A stretch of DNA of 64,000 bases from assembly GCA_019059635.1 (NCBI GenBank), contig JAGVRJ010000005.1, forward strand, positions 124,001-188,000. Direction: 5' to 3'. The notes beneath the pieces were generated by a model that had not been told where the DNA came from, did not search any database, and saw only the letters and a program-made list of their open reading frames with translations. The stretch is from Proales similis (Eukaryota; Rotifera; Eurotatoria; Ploima; Proalidae). How positions within the stretch are numbered: the stretch's first letter is position 1; the number at the start of each line of letters is the position of its first letter. Of this stretch, positions 1-9,584 are shown in pieces. A program made the position numbers and the translations under genes.

Positions 1-348
1 CGATCTAGTCCCTTTTTTCGTTTTTTATTTTTTATCTGCGCTCAATGTCGCTTGATTGAAGCGGATTGAGCAACGATTATGCCGGCGCCTTGAGAAGAAA
101 TCATAAAATGAATGAAACCAAACGGTGGCTTTCTCACCAGCTTGCTCGGATTTTCTTACCTCCTCTCTGGCTGTCTCTCTCTCTCTCTTTTTTTTGAATG
201 ACGCGCTGCTCGGTTGCTATGGCGAATGTTGGCGTTGGATAATTATTAGCTAATGCGCATACGCGGGCTTGTTTGATGAGAAAGTGCAGAAGGAGAAGGG
301 AATAATATCGGAAGCTTGATTGCAGTTGACCTTGATTATTGCCTTCAA
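1..348. other. 5' flank of the CIMAP2-like gene
   Basis: No gene recognised. The stretch holds a short CT/T-rich tract near 168-196. It probably contains the promoter or 5' UTR of the gene that starts at 349, but no clear TATA box is visible. Confidence 0.4.
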
Positions 349-1946
349 ATGACGACCGAGAGTAAAAAGACAAGCGGCTTCGGCTCCTCGTCCACTCGAT
401 TCAATTTGAATGGACTTCACCCGAATTTGATGACATCGGGCAAGATGCCTTACGACTCGGAGTCAAATCACGTAAACAAGCGCTTTGGCCCGTTTCTTAT
501 CGGTTATTCGCTAAAGCTCGCTTACGACTCGCAACAGAGCGCACGAATAGGTCCAGGAACATACGATCTGCTAAAGTACAGCGAGTTCAGTGAGGCTAAT
601 TTGACGCGCAAAGCAGACGGGCCCAACTGGGAGCGAGCTGCTATCACCGAACAGCTGGCCAGAATGCCTCATTTGCTTTACAAGGACGCTCATGGTAAAA
701 AGCAAGAGGACGTAAGCTACTGCTTGTTCTGCCTTCTCCAATCACTTAACAACAATGCGCTTGCAACAGAAACGAAGGATTGGCCCGGGCTATTACAACA
801 CGGCAGTCGACGAGAAAAAGCCGGAGAGTAAACGAGGAATAATTGCAACCTTGAGCGCTCGTTTCGACCATGAACGATTCCTCAACAACAATCCGGGCCC
901 ATGCGAGTACGGCATTCCTGACCAACTGCTAGAGGAAAAGCGAATGAACAAGCCGGGCAAGGTTCCAGTAATAGAACGCTGGAAAGGCCCGCGAGGTCTC
1001 CCACTGGTGGTAAGTCTAGATGCTCGGGCATTCATCGCTCAGGACGTCAACGTTTTGCGCTCAAAGGGTAGTGACGTGCCGCCAAACAGGTACGCGCTGA
1101 AGGGATCCGCAGAAGAGATACTGAATAAAAAAGTCTCAACTCGAGGACCGTACGATCTGTTCTCAGAGAAGAGGGACATCCAACTCAAGTGGGGCCACTT
1201 TGCGAGAAATTTCAACAACCAGCTTGGCCCAGGCGAATACAAAGTGGAATCGGTGACTGGCAGTCTAGACGACACGCGTCATCCATATCGCGGCAAATTC
1301 AGCAAGTTTGACCAATACCCGGCTGTGAGCGGACAACGATTCGCTATTGAAAATCCTTCTCAGCAGCCGCGCAATCCGAGCTGGTGAGTGCATGATTAAA
1401 GCGGCGTTGAATCGTTTACTGACTGTGTGACTATTAGGCCGGGACCGGGCGCTTATGAAGTTTACGAGCCAACCAAATACCCGAAGAACAACCCGGCCTT
1501 TTTGAGTTCGACTAAACGAGCCGACAAGCGCTCTCAGCAAAACTTCCTACAAAATTTCGTAAGAACAAACCGTACGATAAACTTGGCAAATTGCATTCCT
1601 AAAAAAGCCGCGATAACAGAATTCGGTGGGCGTAGGACGATACGAAGTGAACAAGCATATTGAGAAGGAACACAAGAATGGGCACAGTTCGTTGTTCAAA
1701 TCGAAAAGTCTCCGAAATATTGACTTTCAGCAAGATCAAATGCTACAGTCAGTTCTGCTTCTGGTTTTGGCGATTATGCGTGTTCTAAATCACTTTTTTG
1801 GATATTAAGGGAAAGACTCAAACCGCGCAACTTGAGTCTGCAGCAAAAGAAGAACCTGGCCAGGACAGGTAATGTGAATGGACTTATTGCAGTCAACTAG
1901 ACGTTTGTTGGCCAATCCTTCGCTCTTTGGCTCGGGCCAGCTCTAA
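349..1946 (+). CDS. sperm-tail PG-rich repeat protein, CIMAP2/LEXM-like
   Basis: Multi-exon gene for a protein of STPG (sperm-tail PG-rich) repeats. The PGPxxY-type core recurs: GPGTYDLLKYSEF, GPGYYN, GPCEYG, GPGEYK, GPGAYEVYEP, VGRYEV. The start after MTTESK, with GFGSSSTRF and the later PHLLYKDAHGKKQ block, matches the layout of CIMAP2 (LEXM), a microtubule-associated ciliary/sperm protein. Exons read: 349-711; intron 712-769 (58 bp, GTAAGC..CAACAG); 770 to about 1383; an intron ending just before 1438; then shorter exons. The last exon ends in NPSLFGSGQL with stop TAA 1944-1946, and AATAAA follows at 1950-1955. A 33-bp GT-AG stretch near 1008 may be another tiny intron, since it is in frame and stop-free. 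Exon borders after 1740 are uncertain. Axonemal or sperm flagellar function is inferred from the family. Confidence 0.72.
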
Positions 1947-1949
1947 AAC

Positions 1950-1955
1950 AATAAA
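1950..1955 (+). terminator. AATAAA poly(A) signal of the CIMAP2-like gene
   Basis: Canonical AATAAA four bases after the stop codon of the upstream gene. Confidence 0.6.
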
Positions 1956-2357
1956 GCCTACAAATCTTGTTCAATTGGATTCACAAAGAGTGTAATAGGG
2001 GGCAGAAACATGGGGCCGTTGAGAATATTAAACATTTTTGACCGGGTGCTGTGAGCTTGGCTTTGATGTGTAAACATGTTCTGATAGAAAACTGACGCGT
2101 TGGGTAAGGCCAGGGACAAAAGTTTCTGTTCAGCGAAGAGTTGATTTAAAACTAAATTATCGATAACCTTTTTATTTTCAGCTCGGTCTAGAATAAAGGT
2201 AAAAGCAATGGAGAGAGCGAACGAGCTGCTCTTGCTTTTGAATAATTTGATGAGAAATTCGAGCGGTAGGCTGAAATATGCAAAGAAACCGGTGGGCCAT
2301 ACTTGACTGAGAAAAAATGAAGATCCTCGATCAAACGGGCTGTTTATGATGAGCACT
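1956..2357. other. intergenic, no gene assigned
   Basis: No recognisable gene on either strand. The minus strand has an open frame of about 130 codons (1958-2356), but it lacks an ATG start and any family motif. Confidence 0.35.
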
Positions 2358-2983
2358 CCTTCAACCGGTTTTCAACCGGTGGACTATTCCAATTCACCTA
2401 AAGCATTGAAAGTAAGCGTTCTAGTCCTCATCTCAAAGCTGCAAACTTCAACTCCTCTCTTTAGATGGTCTGGGTCTGCTATTTGTTTTAGATGTCCAAA
2501 TTCATCGAGCGGCTGGCACATGTTCCATCACGGTAAGCGACTGAACGTCGACGGCTTGTGACATCCTCTCAGTTGCAAAGGTATTATGCCGGTGTGCTGG
2601 TGGTTTGGCGTCAAGTTTGTGCCGGTCGGCTTTGGCACCTTTCATGCCATGCTCATTTCTTTTATCCATTTTCTCATGTACATCTACTACGGCCTGGCGG
2701 CCATGGGCGATCAGTATCGCAAAGAACTGTTCTAGAAAAAAAACTTGACCAAAATGCAAACCTCTATCGCCATCTCTCTCTTTCTTCCTCTTAATCAGAG
2801 TAGTATTTTGGAATTTATTTTTAATTCAAGATTCAATTCGTGCTGGTTATGGCGCACTCGGCTCAGCTGTTGTTTATCGAATGTGACTACCCAACTCTAT
2901 TTGTCTACTGGATTGGCTCCTATGCGATCATTTTCCTCCTTTTTTTCGCAAATTTCTACCACGCCTTCTCTACCACAGAATTC
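2358..2983 (+). pseudogene. ELOVL fatty-acid elongase pseudogene, 5'-truncated and broken
   Basis: Clear remains of an ELO-family very-long-chain fatty-acid elongase (ER membrane condensing enzyme). In order: the QPVDYSNSP block, MVWVCYLF, SKFIE, the histidine box HMFHH, PVCWWFGVKFVPVGFGTFH, MYIYYGLAAMG, then QFVLVMAHSAQLLFIECDYP. Several features show it is dead. The N-terminal half is missing. TAG at 2489-2491 interrupts CYLF/SKFIE. About 50 bp between SKFIE and the His box are deleted, which shifts the frame. TAG at 2733-2735 lies where a Trp codon is expected. Remnant intron borders persist (GTAAGC after 2410, CTCTTTAG before 2465). The 3' end runs into the HS3ST A-unit boundary at 2978, so insertion of that unit probably removed the C-terminus. 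Confidence 0.8.
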
Positions 2984-3425
2984 ACTCAAGCCAATCCCAA
3001 ACCCTTCAATGCAAATTTTATGAAATTTCCTTCGCCTTTTGGTGATAGCTATAATTCTCGTATTTCCACAAACTCTATTCAAAATGATCTATTTATTCTT
3101 TTTCTGTTCTTCTTTCAAACACATTATTTTGTCTGTACGAAGTTGCATTGAAATACTTGTTTCTTTTTCCTGCATATGTTTGACGAGGATAAGATGACTG
3201 GGATCGGTCCATTGAAGGAGCAGACACCTAGTCACACAAAGAGATTCAGATATGCATTATGATTCGATTCCTGGCATCGGTTCATGCTTGAGCTGAAAGG
3301 AAAATGAAGCTCTAATGGATCAGTGAATTCGTGCCTCTTCAACCCGAGATTTCTTTTGATGAAGAAAAACGAATTCTGTCTTGAAATTTGAAGAATCGTT
3401 TGAACTTGTTTTCTGCGTGGAAAGG
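2978..3425 (+). repeat. shared 5' flank of HS3ST A-unit, copy 1
   Basis: About 450 bp upstream of the first HS3ST-like gene. The same sequence lies upstream of two other copies (minus strand, 17080-16641 and 21279-20835). All three begin at a GAATTC and include the conserved stretch with CACCTAGTCACACAAAGA. Sequence 5' of the GAATTC differs in each place, so this is one edge of the duplicated unit. It probably carries the promoter and 5' UTR. Confidence 0.75.
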
Positions 3426-4430
3426 ATGATAAAAAACACGATGCTTGTGCTTGTCTTGATGGGTGGCTGTGTCACAATCATTCTCTTTTTGATGTCAACA
3501 ACTGGAGGTTCTATGCGAGCTGGACCCGAAACTCAGCAAGACCAAGCAAGAATCGTCATGCAAGAGTCCAATGCGAAGTGTACTCAAGACAAGCAAACCT
3601 CCACAATCAAGCTTTTTCCCAATTTTTTGATAATTGGGATTGCCAAGTGTGGAACCGGCACCCTTAAGAACTTTCTTGAGAGGCATCCATATATATACGG
3701 TACTAAGTATCAAGAAGTGCCCTTCTTTGAATTGAATCCGATGCCCTCGAGAAGCTGGTTTCTTGAGAAAATGCCCTCTATACCTGTCGATCAGTATGTT
3801 TCTATTCCGAATCTAGTTATCATGTCTAAAAGGCCTGCATTCATTTTCCCCGATGCGTTGAAGCAAATCGTTCAATTTTATCCGTGGATGCGCTTGGCCA
3901 TAGTTGTCTGCGATCCAGTTGAACGAGTTGAGTCGTATCTCACACAAAAGTTTTATGGAAAAAATGGAACCCGATTGAGGCCTTTAATTGAAAAATCAGT
4001 CGAAGAGCTCAATTCAGGGGTGGATATCCAACAGATTGGCGATAGATATCCAGATTTAAGAAACCTTTTCAGATATGGGAATTACAGTGCTCTATTGCAG
4101 GATATTTACCAGCACTTTCCGCCCGAGCAAGTGCTTGTGCTCGACGGCGATCGGTTCAAGTCCGAACCTTGGACTGAGCTCGAAATCGCCCAACGCTTCC
4201 TGCGCCTGCCAGTTTTGATAACTCAGCAAAACTTTACCTTCTCGCCCGAAAAGGGCTTCTTTTGCTTTAAAAACCAGTTGGACCACTCAGCTGAATGTTT
4301 AGACGACAGTAAAGGCCGCGAACACATATACAAGCTGTCCGACGAAACGCGCTCAAGGCTAGAGGCTTACTTTGAGCAGGACCTTAAACAGCTTGAAACA
4401 CTGGCCAATCGTACGTTTTTCTTTGCCTGA
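3426..4430 (+). CDS. heparan sulfate 3-O-sulfotransferase-like protein, subfamily A copy 1
   Basis: Intronless CDS of 334 residues; ATG 3426 is chosen because the open frame 5' of it has no ATG. It encodes a type II Golgi-type protein: a hydrophobic anchor at about residues 6-25, a stem, then a sulfotransferase domain. Family marks seen: PNFLIIGIAKCGTGTL (5'-phosphosulfate loop; HS3STs have GVRKGGTRAL), QEVPFF (around the catalytic Glu), CDPVERVESYLTQ (3'-phosphate loop) and a C-terminal GFFCF..ECL..KGREH block with the two disulfide cysteines. Family enzymes transfer sulfate from PAPS to glucosamine 3-OH of heparan sulfate. Oddity: Cys replaces the Arg of the RDPVERVLS loop, and SKRP replaces EKTP, so the donor or acceptor may differ. 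AATAAA lies at 4476-4481. Confidence 0.82.
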   Translation: MIKNTMLVLVLMGGCVTIILFLMSTTGGSMRAGPETQQDQARIVMQESNAKCTQDKQTSTIKLFPNFLIIGIAKCGTGTLKNFLERHPYIYGTKYQEVPFFELNPMPSRSWFLEKMPSIPVDQYVSIPNLVIMSKRPAFIFPDALKQIVQFYPWMRLAIVVCDPVERVESYLTQKFYGKNGTRLRPLIEKSVEELNSGVDIQQIGDRYPDLRNLFRYGNYSALLQDIYQHFPPEQVLVLDGDRFKSEPWTELEIAQRFLRLPVLITQQNFTFSPEKGFFCFKNQLDHSAECLDDSKGREHIYKLSDETRSRLEAYFEQDLKQLETLANRTFFFA

Positions 4431-4720
4431 GATTGTTCATCTTCAAAGAGCTTTCTGTTGCCTACAAAGAATCAAAATAAAATTTCCTGAATATCTTCAC
4501 TCCTCTGTGTCTTCAGTCTCCCTCCTTTTCTTTTTATTCTCGCTTCCGAAGCTTAGTCACATTGACCTCAAGCGGTCAAAAATCACGCGTGTCGCTCTGA
4601 CCTCTCGTGTTGCCATGGGAACTACGATCTGATACGAGAGTAATCGAACTGGGGTATGGGTGGAACAAAATTAAATAAACGGTCAGACCGAGTCGAAGGA
4701 AAGGAAGAAATAGACGCAAA

Positions 4721-5602
4721 ATGTCAAACAAATTGGAACTGCTGGCCACCGAGATCGCCGACTCGCGTGACATTGACGTTCCGCAAAAACTTCTCAAGAT
4801 CAGAGACCTGCTGGCCACCGACGACAATCCCAAGCGGGCCAAGTACAATATTTACAAATTCAACTTGTTGGATGCGATTTGCGTAGCGATCAAGACCGAC
4901 TATGGGTTCATTGAGCAAGGCGTCGAGATGTGCGTGGATCTGGTCAAGCTTTTCTGGTAACAGCTGCACCCTTGAATCATTCAGTTCACACGCTCAACTC
5001 GGCGAACTTGCAGTGAGTGCACGACTGGCTGCGCGTCGTTCGACAGCAACAGGACATGCTGATTCCCTCGGTGTTGGAGAATATTCTCACACTGGCCTGG
5101 AGGCTTCAAGAGCGGCACGTCAACAACAAAGCGGTAAATCATCGAACATTTGACGCCATTTGACATAATTCACCTGCTGACACTTCAACCAAGTATTCGG
5201 ACGCAAATCTGACCATGTTTCGTTCGGTGATGGACGGCTATCAGAGAATCGTGGTCAATCATGCCTTCCTTGCTCACAGATGTAAGTCAAGGAGAGGACG
5301 GTTCGCCATCTCTTTCCGACTTCAATTAGCCCGTCACAACTGAACGTCCCTTTTCAAGGCTTCAAATCGTCTCGTCTTTTTCAACTTTTGCTCAGCGACG
5401 AGCAGAACACTGCCGCCATAGTCGTGGACACATTCACACAAAAATTCAAGCTAAAAAAGAGCTTGCTTGACAAACTCAATGACGATACTCTCGACCTGCT
5501 TTTGGACGAGCTTGTATACAAAAAGGCAGATAGATCTGAGAGCTAGAATTCGCTTTCAAATGTTCCCCATTTATCGTCGGAAACAGCGAGAACGGCACAT
5601 GA
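4721..5602 (+). pseudogene. IQCB1 (nephrocystin-5) truncated duplicate
   Basis: Near-copy of the 5' exons of the intact IQCB1 gene on the minus strand (19536 downward). It starts with ATG 4721 and an exon almost identical to the intact one (ending DLVKLFW at 4960). Exons 2-4 follow to about 5523. It is not functional. A 4-nt deletion near 5045-5055 in exon 2 shifts the frame, and further changes are scattered through it. At about 5523 the sequence jumps over roughly 430 bp of the parent gene to a stretch (5524-5602) matching the HRRKQRERHMK part of the IQ region. It then ends abruptly in HS3ST sequence. It lies 290 bp after an HS3ST-like gene, exactly as in the parent block, so both were copied together. 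Confidence 0.85.
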
Positions 5603-5866
5603 AGCTCTGCGTGAGAAAATCATTCGAAACATGATGCTTGTGCTTGTCTTGATGGATGGCTGTGTTTAATCATCCTCTTTTTGCTGTCTTCTTCTGGAGT
5701 TTCTATGCGGGCTGGAACCGTTGTTCACCAAAAACGACCTAGAATACTCATGCCAGAATTCAATCCAAAGTGAACTCAAGACAAGCAAACCTCCACAATC
5801 TTTACATCACAACTTTTAATATCTCGCATTGAAAGTCTGCAACCGTAACCTTTAAGAATTTTTTTA
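5601..5866 (+). pseudogene. HS3ST-like gene fragment
   Basis: Decayed copy of the 5' coding part of the A-subfamily HS3ST-like gene. It covers the hydrophobic anchor (ATGATGCTTGTGCTTGTCTT), the stem and the first bases of the FPNFLIIG region. Stops and indels disrupt it (an early TAA after the anchor, TGA before the conserved threonine-rich stem). It is joined without spacer to IQCB1 sequence on the left and ELOVL sequence on the right. Confidence 0.75.
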
Positions 5867-5981
5867 ATTAAAGATTCAATTCGTGCTGGTTATGGCGCAC
5901 TCCGCTCAGCTGTTGCTTATCGAATGCGACTACCCAACTCTATTTGTCTACTGGATTGGCTCCTATTTTTCGCAAATTTCT
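5866..5981 (+). pseudogene. ELOVL fragment
   Basis: About 115 bp nearly identical to the 3' part of the ELOVL pseudogene at 2815-2955, including the QFVLVMAHSAQLL..ECDYPTLFVYWIG segment. An internal deletion of about 20 bp removes the bases after the WIGSY codons. It is the third piece of a mosaic (IQCB1, HS3ST, ELOVL). Confidence 0.75.
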
Positions 5982-6114
5982 TCGTTCAAGAGTATTATGT
6001 TCGATTGCGGCAACAAAGCGTTACGCTCAAGAAAATTGATTAAATAGAAAACCAGATCGATCAAGTCAGATTTATTGAGGCCCATTTGATTCAAAAGAAT
6101 AAATTAACAGTGGT

Positions 6115-9100
6115 CTAGTAATTAGTCGAAGTCAATTGATAGCTTTTGGCGCCCTTTTTCAGCAGAAAACCTTGGGCATTCAGCAATGCCAGCATGTCGC
6201 CGAACGAGCGAATCGATTTGACGTTTATGCTCGAGTTCTATTTAAGCAGCGCGAGTCTTATATTCAAAAAGGTCGATTGGTTAGTTAATTTGAACTTACT
6301 TCGTAAAGCCGTTTGAGATCGTCGATGTAGAAATTGGGGTCGCGCTTCTCTTCAGAGATTCTCTGCAGCATGCAGACAAACTGCTTGAGAGTGGCGGTCT
6401 TGTTTGAGCCCGAAGCGCGCGGCTTGAAATCAAGGATGCTCGGTTCTGTTTCATCGTAGTCAACCATGCTCGCCTTCATGATCTCAATCACTTCGAGAGC
6501 GTCTTGGCCCGAGCATTCGGTTCGCATTTCGGCTTTTGCTCGCGCCTGCGTCAAACGCTGAAGCGACTCGAGTTGGCGCATCGTAATTGGATTCGATCCG
6601 TTGCTTCTTCGATTTGTTTGTCTCAAATGGACGTAGAAATCGGAAAGGATTTTGGTGGCCTCGTCACCGATTGAAGGCTCGCATCCCTGTCTCACAAACA
6701 TTATGTACTGCCAGATTGCATTTGAATAAGTTTCGCCCGCAAATGGAATCCATGTTGTTTTTACTTACTTTTCTCAGCAAGGGCGCGGGTATCGGATCGA
6801 AATAGCTCAGCTCGTTTGGATCGAGTTTCAGCCGATCGACTAAGGTCTGCTTTTCGTCGAGTGGCGTTGACTCCGATTGCTTGCTTCCTCTAAACATGCT
6901 GCTTCGGTTCATAATCGATCCAGAGCTTTTCGAATTACTGTCCGATTTCGAATGGCATTTCGGTTTGATTGAATATTTCACGCTTAAAAGAATTCTTCTC
7001 ACTTGGCACTGTTTGAATGAAGCGAGATTATATGAGACGAGAGTTTGTAGTCCATGTCTTCGTCGGGTTTGTCCAGCAAAATGAACAAGAGATCGAATCT
7101 GGAGAGGAGAGGTCCGCTCAGTCTTGAAGCGCGTTGTTGATTTGCTTCATCGGGGGAGAGAAACAAAAGAGCTTCGACTCACTTCAGATTCTCCGACAAA
7201 GTTTTCGTCTTGTCATAGTGTCCACCACAAGGATTGGCTGCCGCCAGGACTGTGGCTCGACACGGCAGGGTGCAGACGATGCCACCCTTGGCTATAGAAA
7301 TGCATTGCTGTTCCATGGCTTCGAGCAAGGTCTGCTGCTGATTGCCCATTTTGTCGAATTCGTCAATACAGCAGCAGCCATTATGGGCGCAAAGAAGTGC
7401 GCCGGCCTCTAGAGCAAAGTCATCGCCCGACTCCCTTGACAGCGATACCGTCAGACCGGCCGTTGTGGTCGAATTGCCGCACACATAGACTCCGCGTGGC
7501 GCAATATTGGCACATGCCCGAAGCAGCTGGCTTTTACCTAGGCCGGGATCGCCCACAACCAGAACGTGAGGATCCGATCTGACCGACACTTGGCCTTTCT
7601 GAGCGCCAGTCAGATGATTGTTCGAGTCAAGATTCATTTTAGATGAGCAAACCTTTTTGGTGCCGCCAAACAGTCCCAAGATCAAGCCGGCCTTGACAAG
7701 CTCATGTCCGAATATGGAAGGACAAAGTGAATTGACAATTGTTCTTAGTGCTGAGGTTAAACCATCAACTGAGAGGTGTCAGAAAGGAATTTTCTACTTG
7801 AAGACATTTGGCTCCGATCGAATTTCTTTGAAAGCTTCCAAGTCAAGAGGCGTGAATTCAATGTCTTTTACATTAGAGGCTTGTTTGCAAGCGTTGTTCG
7901 GATTGTCGGAGGCGCCCATGCCTTGAATTGAGTTGGCGCTAATGTAAAGAACAAACGTGCACTTGTCGCGATTGGAGCGACCGGCACCAGCCGTTTCGTT
8001 TGTGAGAGCTCGAACAACTCCGTTCAAGGTGATCAAGTCTCCAGGAGCAACTGAATTTGTCAAATCTTCGGTGAGCTCGCATTCTATGGTCCGTGGAATG
8101 CGGCCACTTTCAACGTCGCGCTGGTCAAGTATAAGCTCTTGAAGCCTGGTGGTTGGTCAGCAATTCAAGCTGAAGTGAAGCACATTCCGATAGACTTACT
8201 TCATTCTTTGCCATTCGACCGATTTGGTCATGAAGTGTTTGTGAAGCGGTGTGAAGAACTTTGAGTTGCAGGCCGGATTGGCGCATCTGGCCGGATGCTT
8301 GTATTTGCCATCGACCAGAGCGACTTGCTGGCGAAAAAACTTTCAAACATCAACTCAAAGATGAGGTAAAAGAGCAAAGTCATACAAACGCCGACGAGCA
8401 TTTGTTGCAGCTGAACGCTAGCCTGGTCACGAACGGCTTGGCGTTAGTGATGCGCACCACAGTTCCGACGATGCTGACAAACTTGTCGTACATGTCCGCC
8501 TTGAGCTGCTTGATTTTTGTGACCGGCGAGAAGTTGATGAAGCGCGCCTTGATTATCGGAATTGGTCGCTTTATGCTTGACATTTCAAAGTACAAATTTG
8601 AGTTTTCAACTCGATCGATTTTTCCTTTCTTGCAACGTTCGAGCAACTCGACCGTTCGCAAGTGAATGAACTAGACACAAGCTCATGAAAGCGAAACTAA
8701 GAGTCCGACATCGGGCGTTCTCCGACCTGATGCATTGCCAATGAGGCGCAGTTTATGAAAAACTGCGGCCTGTCTGTGAAATCGGACTCAAACTCTTCGA
8801 TGTGCTCGAGAACAGCTGAATCAAATTTAAATGATGCATCCACAATTTCGACATGTTTCTTTTACCTTTGTTACGACTGAACTGCTGAAAATCGACGTTG
8901 AAGAAGCCTTTTGCTTTTATTTGCTCCTTCAGGAAATTTTTCTTAATTCCTTGTGGCTCTTTTCGGTTGGCAAGTTGAAAAAAAAAACTTACGAAATCAA
9001 AGTTTTGTTTCAGAAGGTCGAAAATTGAGATAAACTTGTTCACAAACAAATGAGTGGGCGAGTCGCTTTTGAATTCTGTTACAGCGAGTGAATGGCCATC

Positions 9101-9584
9101 AGGCTCAAGTCCGTAAGACGAGAACTTACTCTCTCTGGGAAAGTAGAGATTCCACATTTGATAGGGACATTCTGGGTCTTCTTCGATTAGTTGTGCGAAG
9201 TCATCGTCGTCTTTGGCTATTCGTATGTCAGCGCAGCAAAGAGCGCAGAAGAAGCTCAAAGATGGAAACACGAGTGGCCAGAAAGAGGAGCTAACCAGTG
9301 GCATTGAAAATGATCGCATGCGAAGAGGAATCATCGTCAAACAGATCGCTCTGATCCTGGCTTGCCTGGTTGCTTCCGTAAAGTCTATTTTGGCTTCGAT
9401 TATTGTTGTAGCCAGAGCGACCGGCCGACTGCTCTTGGCCCTCGGCACCGTAGCCTCCTGTGCCATTCTTGTTCTTGTTCTGGTTCCAGTTTTTCTTGAA
9501 CCACGGCTTCTTATTTCCGAACCAGGGCTTGCGCCCGCCCTGATACGAGCCCCTGTTGGAGTTGTTGCCGCCTCTTGCGCTCAT
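6115..9584 (-). CDS. MCM8: DNA helicase MCM8
   Basis: Multi-exon minus-strand gene for the MCM8 AAA+ helicase, which works with MCM9 in homologous-recombination repair. The N-terminus is Gly/Asn/Arg-rich ([14 protein letters not shown]), as in other MCM8 proteins. Then come the YFPRES region, the OB/zinc domain with LAFSCNKC, and IECELTEDL. The AAA+ core follows: Walker [20 protein letters not shown], Walker [12 protein letters not shown], sensor [12 protein letters not shown] and arginine finger [13 protein letters not shown]. The C-terminal part has [17 protein letters not shown] and a winged-helix end reading [13 protein letters not shown]. Start ATG is at 9584-9582 and stop TAG at 6117-6115. 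A minus-strand AATAAA lies at 6076-6071. Introns are short; about nine exons are visible. The protein is of normal family length with intact catalytic motifs. Confidence 0.9.

Larger units (their letters stand above)
2978..5523 (+). repeat. 2.5-kb inverted segmental duplication, derived block
   Basis: Plus-strand copy of the block at 21279-18721: HS3ST A-unit 5' flank, HS3ST gene, intergenic spacer and IQCB1 exons 1-4. Homology stops at about 5523, inside IQCB1. The HS3ST gene stayed open while the IQCB1 part decayed. Confidence 0.85.

Noticed and set aside
1958..2356. 130-codon open frame on the minus strand with some protein-like segments
   Set aside because: It starts with a non-ATG codon, has no recognisable domain, and overlaps the 3' end of one gene and the start of the ELOVL pseudogene.
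8753..9466. 237-codon minus-strand open frame as a separate gene
   Set aside because: It runs across MCM8 exons and introns in partly different frames; only its MCM8 N-terminal segments (such as the YFPRES region) are real.
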